Assembly (NCBI GenBank): GCA_902496125.1 | Contig: CABUZU010000005.1 | Span: 1 to 37,820, forward strand | Source of the DNA: an uncultured Lachnospiraceae bacterium | GTDB lineage: Bacteria; Bacillota; Clostridia; Lachnospirales; Lachnospiraceae | DNA: 37,820 bases | Reading direction: 5' to 3' | Shown here: in pieces, positions 18,224-26,652 of the stretch | Numbering within the stretch: the stretch's first letter is position 1 | Layout: each line of letters starts with the position of its first letter | Notes under the pieces: model-generated | Databases searched by the model: none | Told to the model about the DNA's origin: nothing | The model's input: the letters and a program-made list of their open reading frames with translations, nothing else | Translations under genes and position numbers: made by a program

Positions 18224-20052
18224 ATATATTCACTAACAAATCTTGAAACCTTTTGAACCTTTGAAAACTTCTCTTTTGTACAGCAAATTCTAAGATGGTC
18301 TTTCGCCCTTGTCATTGCTACATAAAAGAGGCGACGTTCCTCCTCTAAATCATCCTCTGACGAAGCCTTCTCATGAGGTATCGTCCCCTCATTGGCATCA
18401 ATGATATAGACATAAGGAAATTCTAATCCCTTCGCACTGTGCATGGTCGATAGCACGACCCCTTCTTTTTGCTCCCTTTGACTCATTGCCTGCCTTTTTA
18501 ATTCTTCTATGTATTCATCAATATAATCAAACCATTCTTGATAAGTCTTAAATTCCTTCGCAGTTTCTTTTAATTCATCCACCACTTCTAACAGCTCCTT
18601 CGGCTTTAGCCTTCGAAACTGTGCATACTCCTTTAGATACTCCTCATATCCAATATTTTTTTGAATATATTCAATCGCTGTATAAGGTCCTAGCTTACGA
18701 AGCATCTGAATATCATATTCAAACTGCTCAATTCGCTCCATCATCCAAGACTTATCCTGATAATACTGATAAAGCTGTGAAAAGGAAATCTCCCTCTCAC
18801 TTAACGAATCCCTTTTAATATAACGATTCGGTCTATTTGCAATCTGTAAGAAATTTTCCCTACTACAATCTCCAAGTGCCACTCTAATATAGGTTAAGAT
18901 ATTTTTACTAATCCAGTGCTCATAAAGATTAGGAAGAGCATCTCGAAGCTGAAACGGAATATTATATTCCATTAGCTTTTGCACCAGACCAATTGCACAA
19001 CGATTCGTTCGAAATAAAACTGCAATATCCTCATAAGCCGTTCCACTTTCATAAAGCGTACGAATTTCCTTTACAATCTGCATATTTTCCTTTAATGCAT
19101 TCGGAAATCTCCTTGTTAAGACTGGAAATGTCGCCTCACGACTTGGTACAATTTTCTTATCAAATCTCTTCTTATTCTTTGCAATCACCTTAAGTGAAGC
19201 CTCTACCACATTCGCATCACAACGATAATTGACATCGAGTAATACCCTCTTTGCATTAGGATAATCCTTCTCAAACCCTAGCATAATCTCAGGTCTTGCT
19301 CCACGAAAACGATAGATAGACTGGTCATCATCTCCTACAATAAACAAATTATTTCTAGGACTTGCAAGCATCTTAATAATCTCATATTGAATCCTGCAAA
19401 TATCTTGAAACTCATCCACCAAAATATATTGATATTTCTTCTGCCAAGCCGATAAAATATCTGGACGTTCCTTAAAAAGCCTATAGCAAATCACCTGCAT
19501 ATCGTCAAAATCAATTAAATGATTTTCTCGTAAATACTCATCATAAGCATTGTAAATCTGTCTAAAGATATCAGAAGGACAGTTTGATGAATAATAATGG
19601 TCTAAATCCATCAATTCACTCTTTACAAGACTGATTTCACTAACCATTCCAGAGATAAACTCCGTCTCATCATCAATCTCAATTTCCTGACCACGAACCA
19701 CCTCTTTAAAGAAACGTATCTTTTGGTCCTCCCTAATAATCTGACTTCCCTGATAATGATAAGCAAATCGAATAATTTTAAAGAAAATCGAATGAAATGT
19801 ACCAAAAGAAACCCTTCCAGCTGGAAGGGTTTTATCTTTCACCATCAATTCAAATCGTTCTTCCATTTCTAAAGCAGCCGCCTTGGTAAAGGTCACTACT
19901 AAGATATTCGAGGGACTCACATTATGCGTACAGATTAACTCCTTGATACGATGTGTAAGTACCATTGTTTTTCCAGAACCCGGTCCTGCAAGTACCATCA
20001 TCGGACCAGACTTATGCATAATTGCTTCTTTTTGACTTGATGTAAAATTCAT
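18208..20052 (-). CDS. UvrD/PcrA-family ATP-dependent DNA helicase
   Basis: Superfamily 1A 3'-5' DNA helicase. In order: Q motif and Walker A (MNFTSSQKEAI then LAGPGSGKTMVLTHR), motif II DEFQD, motif III GDDDQSIYRFRGA, RTNR block, motif V VLSTMHSAKGLEFPYVYI and motif VI EERRLFYVAMTRAKDHL. At about 614 residues it is shorter than PcrA (about 720-740) and lacks the usual PcrA C-terminal extension, so it is safer to call it a UvrD-like helicase. The start at 20052 matches the family N-terminus and lies 4 nt after the stop of the DUF1292 gene; an alternative ATG at 20076 overlaps that gene. Neither has a strong ribosome site, pointing to coupled translation. Last gene of the ychF operon. Confidence 0.9.
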   Translation of the reverse strand: MNFTSSQKEAIMHKSGPMMVLAGPGSGKTMVLTHRIKELICTHNVSPSNILVVTFTKAAALEMEERFELMVKDKTLPAGRVSFGTFHSIFFKIIRFAYHYQGSQIIREDQKIRFFKEVVRGQEIEIDDETEFISGMVSEISLVKSELMDLDHYYSSNCPSDIFRQIYNAYDEYLRENHLIDFDDMQVICYRLFKERPDILSAWQKKYQYILVDEFQDICRIQYEIIKMLASPRNNLFIVGDDDQSIYRFRGARPEIMLGFEKDYPNAKRVLLDVNYRCDANVVEASLKVIAKNKKRFDKKIVPSREATFPVLTRRFPNALKENMQIVKEIRTLYESGTAYEDIAVLFRTNRCAIGLVQKLMEYNIPFQLRDALPNLYEHWISKNILTYIRVALGDCSRENFLQIANRPNRYIKRDSLSEREISFSQLYQYYQDKSWMMERIEQFEYDIQMLRKLGPYTAIEYIQKNIGYEEYLKEYAQFRRLKPKELLEVVDELKETAKEFKTYQEWFDYIDEYIEELKRQAMSQREQKEGVVLSTMHSAKGLEFPYVYIIDANEGTIPHEKASSEDDLEEERRLFYVAMTRAKDHLRICCTKEKFSKVQKVSRFVSEYIKEKS

Positions 20053-20056
20053 TTGT

Positions 20057-20380
20057 TTATGCCTGTGGCTCGTCATTTTCGTCTACTAATTCAAAGAAAT
20101 CTAATTCATCTAAGAACTCGTCAAACGCATCAATTGCTCCATCAAATTCATCGTCATCATCGATGTTTTCAAGCTGTGGACCATTCTCATCTTCATGGAA
20201 ACGATAGATGTATACTGGACCTTCTGGGTCATTTGCAGCTTCTAATGGCTGTACTGCGATATAGCTCTTACCACCATTTGCCTGATAGATTTTTAAAACA
20301 CCACATTCTAGAGTCTTATCATCATCTAATAAAAGAGTAACTGTTAAATCGGTTGTATTGTTTTCGTTATTTTTTGCCAT
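20057..20380 (-). CDS. DUF1292 family protein
   Basis: A small acidic protein of 107 residues with the DUF1292 beta core (TLLLDDDKTLECGVLKIYQ and following SYIAVQPLE, then GPVYIYRFHED) and a very acidic C-terminal helix rich in Asp and Glu with Phe. No signal or membrane segment; cytoplasmic. The family (YrzB-like) is common in Firmicutes and has no established function. It sits between ychF and the helicase gene with short gaps, after a clear AGGAG site. Confidence 0.9.
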   Translation of the reverse strand: MAKNNENNTTDLTVTLLLDDDKTLECGVLKIYQANGGKSYIAVQPLEAANDPEGPVYIYRFHEDENGPQLENIDDDDEFDGAIDAFDEFLDELDFFELVDENDEPQA

Positions 20381-20394
20381 AAAATATCTCCTTC

Positions 20395-21492
20395 TTATAC
20401 GTTAAATCTAAAGAGAATTACATCTCCATCTTTTACTACGTAGTCCTTACCTTCTAATCCAATAAGACCCTTTTCTCTTGCTGCTGCATAAGAACCTGCA
20501 TCAAGTAAATCCTTGTAATTTACAACCTCAGCACGGATAAATCCTCTTTCAAAATCAGAGTGGATTTTACCTGCTGCTTGAGGTGCCTTCATGCCCTTTG
20601 TAATTGTCCAAGCACGAGTCTCTGATTCACCAGCTGTCAAATAACTAATTAGTCCAAGTAAATGATAACTTGCCTGAATTAATTTTTCAAGACCAGATTC
20701 ACTAAGACCTAAGTCTTCTAAGAACTCTTGCTTTTCATCATCCTCTAATTCAGCAATTTCTTGTTCAATCTGAGCACAGATAACAAATACTTCACTGCCT
20801 TCATTTGCAGCAAACTCTCTTACCTTCGCTACATATTCATTGCTCGCACCATCATCTGCTAAATCATCTTCTTTCACGTTTGTTGCATAGATTACTGGCT
20901 TACAAGTAAGAAGTGTTAAACTGTCAATAAATGCCTGTTCGTCTTCATCTGCTGCTTCAAAAGTCTTACCAAGTCCACCATCTTCCATATGAGCTTTTAG
21001 ACGTTTTAAAATATCTAATTCCTTAGCAAGCGTCTTATCATTATTTGCACCCTTTGCAGTCTTAGCAATTCTTCTGTCTAATACATCCATATCGGCAAAT
21101 AAAAGCTCTAAATTAATGGTTTCAATGTCACGAAGAGGGTCAATACTACCATCTACATGAACAATATTAGAATCTTCAAAACAACGTACTACATGAACAA
21201 TTGCATCTACTTCACGAATGTGAGATAAGAACTGGTTTCCAAGTCCCTCTCCCTTTGATGCTCCCTTAACTAAACCAGCAATGTCTACAAATTCAATAAC
21301 TGCTGGTGTCACTTTCTTAGACTGGTACATATCAGCTAAAAGACCAAGACGAAAATCTGGTACCGGTACAATACCTACATTCGGGTCAATCGTACAAAAT
21401 GGATAGTTTGCAGATTCTGCTCCAGCCTTTGTTAAAGCATTGAATAATGTACTTTTACCAACATTTGGTAAACCTACAATACCTAACTTCAT
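20395..21492 (-). CDS. ychF: Redox-regulated ribosome-associated ATPase YchF
   Basis: YchF is an OBG-like P-loop protein that prefers ATP, binds ribosomes and modulates stress responses. The 365-residue protein starts MKLGIVGLPNVGKSTLFNAL (G1), has DIAGLVKGASKGEGLGNQFL (G3), YATNVKED in place of the canonical NKxD G4 motif, a helical coiled-coil arm, and the TGS domain with AWTITKGMKAPQAAGKIHSD and the closing DGDVILFRFNV. The start at 21492 lies 8 nt after AGGAGG; a longer TTG reading covers the ribosome site. First gene of an operon with DUF1292 and the helicase, with a consensus promoter upstream. Confidence 0.97.
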   Translation of the reverse strand: MKLGIVGLPNVGKSTLFNALTKAGAESANYPFCTIDPNVGIVPVPDFRLGLLADMYQSKKVTPAVIEFVDIAGLVKGASKGEGLGNQFLSHIREVDAIVHVVRCFEDSNIVHVDGSIDPLRDIETINLELLFADMDVLDRRIAKTAKGANNDKTLAKELDILKRLKAHMEDGGLGKTFEAADEDEQAFIDSLTLLTCKPVIYATNVKEDDLADDGASNEYVAKVREFAANEGSEVFVICAQIEQEIAELEDDEKQEFLEDLGLSESGLEKLIQASYHLLGLISYLTAGESETRAWTITKGMKAPQAAGKIHSDFERGFIRAEVVNYKDLLDAGSYAAAREKGLIGLEGKDYVVKDGDVILFRFNV

Positions 21493-21537
21493 ATCTATTC
21501 CTCCTAAGTTCAATCGTTGACTAATAAATCAACCTAC

Positions 21538-21566
21538 AGTTTACCATAGAATAGATGCTATGTCAA
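21538..21566 (-). promoter_or_regulatory. Sigma-A promoter of the ychF operon
   Basis: On minus a perfect TTGACA, 17 nt, and TAAACT preceded by TGG (extended -10). It gives a leader of about 40 nt. The -35 box abuts the start of the nuclease remnant on the other strand. Confidence 0.8.
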
Positions 21567-21754
21567 AATGAAGTTGTAAGTTTAAGAATCTTTGAGCGTG
21601 GCATCGAACGTGGTACTGCCAATGATGCAAAAGGAATTATTGAATTATGTAGAAAATGCAGCTTTCAGACGATGATATTCTTGTTCGTTTACAGAAAAAA
21701 TTAAAGATTCCATTAGAGCAAGCGAAAGCTTATCTTGATAAATATTCGAAGTAA
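21567..21754 (+). pseudogene. Remnant of an Rpn-type PD-(D/E)XK nuclease/transposase, 3' end
   Basis: Two reading frames joined by a frameshift near 21656 give NEVVSLRIFERGIERG, then GIIELCRK, then QLSDDDILVRLQKKLKIP and LEQAKAYLDKY before a stop. This is the helical C-terminal tail typical of Rpn family (recombination-promoting nuclease, YhgA-like) proteins, which end in a repeated RGIERG-type linker and a short helical domain. The catalytic N-terminal domain is absent, and the join between EVVSLRIFE and RGIERG suggests an internal deletion. There is no start codon with a ribosome site. A dead relic; recognition is by pattern only. Confidence 0.7.
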
Positions 21755-21766
21755 ATCAATACGAAA

Positions 21767-21796
21767 ACAAGCCAGCTATTTAGTTAGCTGGCTTGT
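21767..21796 (-). terminator. Intrinsic terminator after the 1305-residue surface protein gene
   Basis: A perfect 12-bp stem (ACAAGCCAGCTA with TAGCTGGCTTGT, 6-nt loop) begins 11 nt after the stop codon of the minus-strand gene and is followed on minus by TTTT. It could also stop plus-strand reading through the nuclease remnant. Confidence 0.85.
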
Positions 21797-21807
21797 CGTT
21801 ATTTAAC

Positions 21808-24800
21808 CTATTTTAATTTTAAAGACTTTGCAGTGGAGTAAGCACCATATAAAGTCTGGTCGCCTACGTTCTTATATGCACGAATCTTAAAGGTATAAGT
21901 TTTATTTTTTGCTAAGTTACTCTTTGTATAGCTTGTAGTAGAAGATTTGGTAATCGTCTTTACAAGTTTATAAGCTCCATTCTTACTACTCTTCATCCAT
22001 ACTTCGTAACCGGTAGCTTTGGTCTTTTTCCAAGTAATCTTTATGGACTTAGCTGATTTCTTAGCAACTTTATTAATGGTTACTTTTGCAGGTTTTGTTG
22101 CAGTTTTAACTACTTCTGATTTCTTTGTAACATCTTTGCCATTTTCTACTTTGTAAGAAGTTACTTTGAATGTATAGTTTGTTCCTGCGTTTAATTTGTT
22201 TACTGTATAAGAAGTCTTGCTTGCACTAAGGGTTGCAATCTTTTTATATTTTTTAGAGGTTGAGTTATATTGATATACTTTGTATCCCTTTGCATCTGCA
22301 ATCTTCTTCCAAGTAAGCTTATTTGCATTTGCTTTTAACTGTAATTTTGCATTTACCTTTACAGTACAAGTTGCTTTGTCTCCATTCTTTGTAAACGCTT
22401 TGATAACGGTTGTTCCATCTTTATAAGAAGTTACTACACCACTATTATCTACGCTTGCAACTTTTGGATTTGAACTTGTCCAGAATACATCTTCTTTACT
22501 TGATACAGTTGCTTTTAAAGTAACTTTCTGGTTCTGTTTTAAAGTAAGGCTAGTTTTATTTAGTTTAATTGTAACAACTGGTTTCTTTAATGCCTTAAGT
22601 GCTTTTTCAGCATCTGTTAATTTCACATAAGTTTCTGATAATACTAATCTCTTCTGTGCAGTCGTTAACTCATTATAGGCTTTTCTTGCTGCTTGTATTT
22701 CTTTTTCATTCTTTAAAGTAACTTCTTCTGGAATCACTTCAATAAGAGCTTCTACTTCAAGAGCTGCCATCTTATTCACTGCTTTTTGAACAGTCTTTCC
22801 ATTTTCTAAAGACTTCTTCTGGGAATCGGAAAGTGCATCGTAAAGTTCTTTTACTTCTTTTACTGCTGCTTGGTTTTCGATGGTTAAATCATCTACGTCA
22901 CCGAGGTTTGCAATCTTTTCGTCTATTGAATCAAGATATAACTGTTCAACTTTATCAATAGCTGCTGTCAATACATCAATATTTGTTACATAAATTTTAG
23001 ATACATCTGTAGGTAATTCATCATAAGTTTTCTTTAATACTTTAATATCATCCTCTTTATCTAAAGTTACTGTACCAATTTTATCGATGTCAGAGATTAA
23101 TTTGTCAATCGTTTTTCCAGTTTCTTTAGAGCACATACGGCAAGATGGAGCAATGTCAGCACCACCAATTGCTTTTGCTGCTGTTTGTAAATTAAAGTAC
23201 TCTGTAGCAAATCCACTTGTTTTATCTTTTACTGCTACTGCTGCATCATAAGCTTTCTGTAAAGCTGCATTTTGTTTATCTGTACCTTTACCTAATAATT
23301 TTTCTGAAGCAGTTATTAAATCATTTAATTTCTGATTATCTAAATACATACTTACCCAAACATTAGTTCCAGATACTAAATCACCTAAACCAATAACCAT
23401 GTCTTTATTAAAGTTGGTTGAATAAGTATTGGTTAAATTATATTTAAACCAACCTTCTTCTGTTAAATACATATTTTTAACTGTCTTTAATGGAGACTTA
23501 TCTTCACTAATCGCAAACATTTCTGGATCAACATTTAACATATTTAATGCTGTTAAAATACATCCATGTGTATTAGAGTTCGGAATTAGATAATAGTTAT
23601 CCATAAAGATACCTGCTTCTTCTCCATCTTTCTTTTGGCAATTTTCATAAATATTTTCCGCCCAAGCAACTTTTTCTTCAACTGTAAGCTTATCTGCAAT
23701 TGCTGCTGCTGCCCAAGCTCCCATATCGATACTATCTGCCATTCCTTCCGTTTTTCTAAATGCCTGTTCCTTTATTTCAGCAACTAATTTATCCATCTTT
23801 TCATAATCATAGCCAGCTGCTCTAAATGCTAAATAAGTCCAAATATTAGCGGCATAAGGACCAAAATATGCATCTTTATCATAGCCTAAAAGACCTTCTA
23901 CATAGTTTACTCCATTAAAATCATATGGATTCTCACCAGCTATACATAATTCCAAAATAGCAGCTGCCCAGTCTGTTGCTTGATTATAAGTATGATTAGT
24001 TACATCATAGACATAAGTTCCATCTAAATCAATACCAGTAGCCTTTGCCATATAAACAAACCAATAATCTGGTGTGAATTCTTTACTTGAATTTGCAGAA
24101 GCATTCCATTTCGTTAACATATCTGCTGCTTCTTTTTTTGTTTCTTCAGAAATTCCAAAATATGGATAACTGCCATCTGCTTTTTGATATAATAATCGAT
24201 ATGTTTTTTCTGTATAACCATCTTCAGCTACAATATGAATTCTACTTATATTATCTATATTAACTGTAATCGTACCATCTTCATTTAATGCTTTGCCATC
24301 AACTGTAACTTCTTTTGCAAAATCTGCACAATTAGGTTTTAAAGTTATCTGTGTCGTATTTTCTGGAAGACATACGGTATATAATCCAGTATTTTTATCG
24401 ATCTTCTCTCCTGATGCTAAAGAAGCTCCTCTAATATCTAATCCATATAAAGAAGCATCCGCAGACTCTGGTGCTTTTTTAATCTCAATTGTTTTTTCAA
24501 CTTTTGTACCATCCGAAGCAGTTACTGTAACGGTAATCGGCTTGCGTTCTGTAATATCTACTGCTACGTATCGACCTGCTGTTCCAGAATTAGGTGTTAC
24601 TTCCCATTTTGTACTTGGATCTTTCGTAGAAATTCCTACAGCTATTAAATTATACTTCATATAGTCTGGAAGATAAATTGCATAAGTATTTTTCTCATTA
24701 TCTAGCTCTGTGGTGTATTGAACATATTTATCAACACCCCTGTCATTGACCCAAGAAATAGCTGTTAATAAATCTAGATCTGTATTAGAAGAAGTTGAAG

Positions 24801-25725
24801 GTTTTACCTCTTCTTCACAATTGATCAATACAATCTTACTACACCAACTTGCAGAAGTGCGAAATCCTCCACCTTGTTGAGGATTTCCACTTGTATTTTG
24901 CAAAATTTCTACAACATTTAATCCTTTTCTTAAATTCAAAGCAGGACTTGTTTTATTTAAATCATTTGATGCACTATCAAATCTAATTTGTTCTCCGCCA
25001 TTTACCGATATATAATTTTCATCTGCTAAACACCATTTACGACAAAAATAATTCGGATCATCTCTAACACTTAGGTACATTTGAGGAATTGGACAATCTT
25101 TTTTAATTCTAACAGCTACTGATGAATGACCTTTTTCTAAATTAATCGTCTGTACAGCTACCTTTTCAGAACCACTTACATATTCTTCAGCTGTAAGTAA
25201 TTGTTGAATTACTTTATCTCCATCTACTAATGCTATATCAGTACCAATACTATGTTGTTTTACATTTCCTACAGTACTTAAATTTATAATAATTGTATAT
25301 GTATCTAAAACAACATCTTCTTTTTTAATATTTAAATAAAAAAGATATGGTCCTTTATAACTTCCCATTTTTGTACTCATTACAAAGTTTCTAGTTCCAT
25401 CTTCATTATTCGTATATTCTAGATTTGTAACCTTACTATCAGCATTATTAGAAACAAATTCTACTGTCAAATTCTGCTCTTGAAGTATTCCTTCAACTTT
25501 ATTAATAGAGCGAGCAGTTGGAGTAATCATATAAATATGATTCTCTTGGTCAATACACTCTACACTTTCTGGATCAGCTGCATTGGATATCCTTATTGAG
25601 ATATTCGTTAAATAATCTTTACCATCCGCTGCATATACATTAAAAGAAGATATTATTCCTACCACTGTCAAAAAAATAAGTAAAATAAAAATTTTACTTA
25701 TTCCAAATTTTCCATATTCTTTCAT
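21808..25725 (-). CDS. Large secreted protein: probable alpha/alpha-toroid domain with Big_2 and FN3 tail
   Basis: Secreted protein of 1305 residues; function unknown. Visible parts: signal peptide (1-32, ending NVYAA); a beta-rich N-terminal region (33-310) with paired Cys such as FCRKWC; two cadherin-like beta-sandwich repeats (about 318-418 and 422-514); a helical region (about 520-795) with WAAAILELCIAGENPYDFNG, YAANIWTYLAFRAAGYDYE, MGAWAAAAIADKL and HGCILTALNMLNVDPEMF, which reads like an alpha/alpha toroid of the prenyltransferase/terpenoid cyclase type; surface-protein helical repeats (870-1047, e.g. ARKAYNELTTAQKRLV); one Big_2 domain (1049-1126); two Lys-rich FN3 domains (1129-1305). 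No LPXTG motif or membrane anchor. It is third in a row with two DUF4430 proteins and shares its C-terminal module with the 525-residue one. Toroids with a DUF4430-type domain make up transcobalamin, so ligand binding is suspected. The ATG at 25725 follows GGAGG. Confidence 0.8.
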   Translation of the reverse strand: MKEYGKFGISKIFILLIFLTVVGIISSFNVYAADGKDYLTNISIRISNAADPESVECIDQENHIYMITPTARSINKVEGILQEQNLTVEFVSNNADSKVTNLEYTNNEDGTRNFVMSTKMGSYKGPYLFYLNIKKEDVVLDTYTIIINLSTVGNVKQHSIGTDIALVDGDKVIQQLLTAEEYVSGSEKVAVQTINLEKGHSSVAVRIKKDCPIPQMYLSVRDDPNYFCRKWCLADENYISVNGGEQIRFDSASNDLNKTSPALNLRKGLNVVEILQNTSGNPQQGGGFRTSASWCSKIVLINCEEEVKPSTSSNTDLDLLTAISWVNDRGVDKYVQYTTELDNEKNTYAIYLPDYMKYNLIAVGISTKDPSTKWEVTPNSGTAGRYVAVDITERKPITVTVTASDGTKVEKTIEIKKAPESADASLYGLDIRGASLASGEKIDKNTGLYTVCLPENTTQITLKPNCADFAKEVTVDGKALNEDGTITVNIDNISRIHIVAEDGYTEKTYRLLYQKADGSYPYFGISEETKKEAADMLTKWNASANSSKEFTPDYWFVYMAKATGIDLDGTYVYDVTNHTYNQATDWAAAILELCIAGENPYDFNGVNYVEGLLGYDKDAYFGPYAANIWTYLAFRAAGYDYEKMDKLVAEIKEQAFRKTEGMADSIDMGAWAAAAIADKLTVEEKVAWAENIYENCQKKDGEEAGIFMDNYYLIPNSNTHGCILTALNMLNVDPEMFAISEDKSPLKTVKNMYLTEEGWFKYNLTNTYSTNFNKDMVIGLGDLVSGTNVWVSMYLDNQKLNDLITASEKLLGKGTDKQNAALQKAYDAAVAVKDKTSGFATEYFNLQTAAKAIGGADIAPSCRMCSKETGKTIDKLISDIDKIGTVTLDKEDDIKVLKKTYDELPTDVSKIYVTNIDVLTAAIDKVEQLYLDSIDEKIANLGDVDDLTIENQAAVKEVKELYDALSDSQKKSLENGKTVQKAVNKMAALEVEALIEVIPEEVTLKNEKEIQAARKAYNELTTAQKRLVLSETYVKLTDAEKALKALKKPVVTIKLNKTSLTLKQNQKVTLKATVSSKEDVFWTSSNPKVASVDNSGVVTSYKDGTTVIKAFTKNGDKATCTVKVNAKLQLKANANKLTWKKIADAKGYKVYQYNSTSKKYKKIATLSASKTSYTVNKLNAGTNYTFKVTSYKVENGKDVTKKSEVVKTATKPAKVTINKVAKKSAKSIKITWKKTKATGYEVWMKSSKNGAYKLVKTITKSSTTSYTKSNLAKNKTYTFKIRAYKNVGDQTLYGAYSTAKSLKLK

Positions 25726-25761
25726 ATATCCTCCAATATCCTTATTTCACGTTCTAAGATA

Positions 25762-25799
25762 TCACCTGTATGAAGCTCATATAAACTTCATACAGGTGA
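25762..25799. repeat. 14-bp hairpin between two secreted-protein genes
   Basis: Perfect arms TCACCTGTATGAAG and CTTCATACAGGTGA around a 10-nt loop. It lies 43 nt after the stop of the 178-residue protein gene and 36 nt before the start of the large protein gene. No T tract follows on minus (TATCTTAG), so it is more likely an attenuating or mRNA-stabilising stem than a full terminator. Confidence 0.8.
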
Positions 25800-25842
25800 C
25801 TTCTTTTAAGTGCAAAAATTAATTGATACTATAAACAGTTAA

Positions 25843-26379
25843 TTAATAATCAAATGCTGTTTGCTCGAAGTATAAATAGATATCTTCATTAGAACCAACA
25901 GATACTTGATCCATATAGCTATCTGGGTAGGTAGTAGAACCATCAAAATTCCATACCCAAGCTTTACCGTCATAGTGATGTCCTGTTGTAGTCTCTGTAA
26001 TAGTATAATTATTCTTATATTCTGTATTAGTTAAAGTTACAGAATCTAAATAATAATATGCTGGATATTGGGTACCATTCCATTCATAGGCTGGAGAATA
26101 AATATAGCTACAATTATAACCTGTTCCAGCTTCTTTTATTGCCTGTTGAACAGCTACCATTACTGAATCCGTAGAATTAATTGCAATATCTAATTCCTCT
26201 ATTAGAGACTCAGTTACATTTTTACTATCACGTGAATCTCTTTCCATAAAATGAATCGTTACTGTCTGTGTTGCTGTACTTGCAGAAGCTGCCAATGCAG
26301 GACTACCCATACCTAATACCATAGCCATTACTAACAAGAACGCTAAAACTTTTCTACCAATTGCATTCAATTTCGCCAT
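25843..26379 (-). CDS. Small secreted DUF4430-like protein
   Basis: A 178-residue protein with a clear signal peptide (basic start, hydrophobic stretch 12-28, cleavage near SPALAASA). The mature part (about 145 residues) is rich in Tyr, Thr and Asn and reads as a beta domain: ATQTVTIHFMERDSRD, a helix MVAVQQAIKEAGTGYNCSYI, then YYYLDSVTLTN, AWVWNFDGSTTYPDSYMDQV and EDIYLYFEQTAFDY. The order strand-helix-strands ending in a Trp-containing turn resembles DUF4430 (transcobalamin-like C-terminal) domains, with less certainty than the neighbour. No repeats, anchor or tail. Own promoter and a leader of about 155 nt upstream; AAAGGAG ribosome site. Confidence 0.65.
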   Translation of the reverse strand: MAKLNAIGRKVLAFLLVMAMVLGMGSPALAASASTATQTVTIHFMERDSRDSKNVTESLIEELDIAINSTDSVMVAVQQAIKEAGTGYNCSYIYSPAYEWNGTQYPAYYYLDSVTLTNTEYKNNYTITETTTGHHYDGKAWVWNFDGSTTYPDSYMDQVSVGSNEDIYLYFEQTAFDY

Positions 26380-26526
26380 AAAAGCTCCTTTCTACTCTAA
26401 CTACATTTTTATTTGTAGTGAGTACTGTTTATAAAATTTTCCGTTTCTCGTTTCTAAATAAAACGTATATGTACCAAATTTATCCTTTTAATTTTCTACA
26501 TTTTACATTTTATTTAGACAACATAT

Positions 26527-26538
26527 ATCTTGCAAGAT
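26527..26538. repeat. 12-bp palindrome at the predicted transcription start
   Basis: ATCTTGCAAGAT is a perfect palindrome lying just after the -10 box of the promoter for the 178-residue protein gene, where a repressor could block initiation. No other copy was noticed in the window. Confidence 0.5.
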
Positions 26539-26539
26539 G

Positions 26540-26573
26540 ATTATATTTTACCACAATCTTTCCTATAAGTCGA
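26540..26573 (-). promoter_or_regulatory. Promoter of the small DUF4430-like gene
   Basis: On minus TCGACT, 17 nt, TAAAAT, with an overlapping TATAAT five bases further on. It lies in the 273-nt gap after the larger DUF4430 gene and gives a leader of about 155 nt in which no cobalamin-riboswitch conserved boxes were recognised. Confidence 0.6.
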
Positions 26574-26652
26574 CGGCGTAACTTTGTCCATTTTTATATA
26601 TTTGAGATATTTTAATGTATATCAATGATTCCATTTTGGAATATTTGTAGGT

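Noticed and set aside
21808..21860. Sortase anchor on the surface proteins
   Set aside because: The C-termini end in SLKLK and STKIK with no LPXTG-like motif and no hydrophobic tail.
26380..26652. Possible cobalamin riboswitch before the DUF4430-like gene
   Set aside because: The conserved B12-box type sequences were looked for on minus and not found; only a promoter, a palindrome and AT-rich leader are visible.
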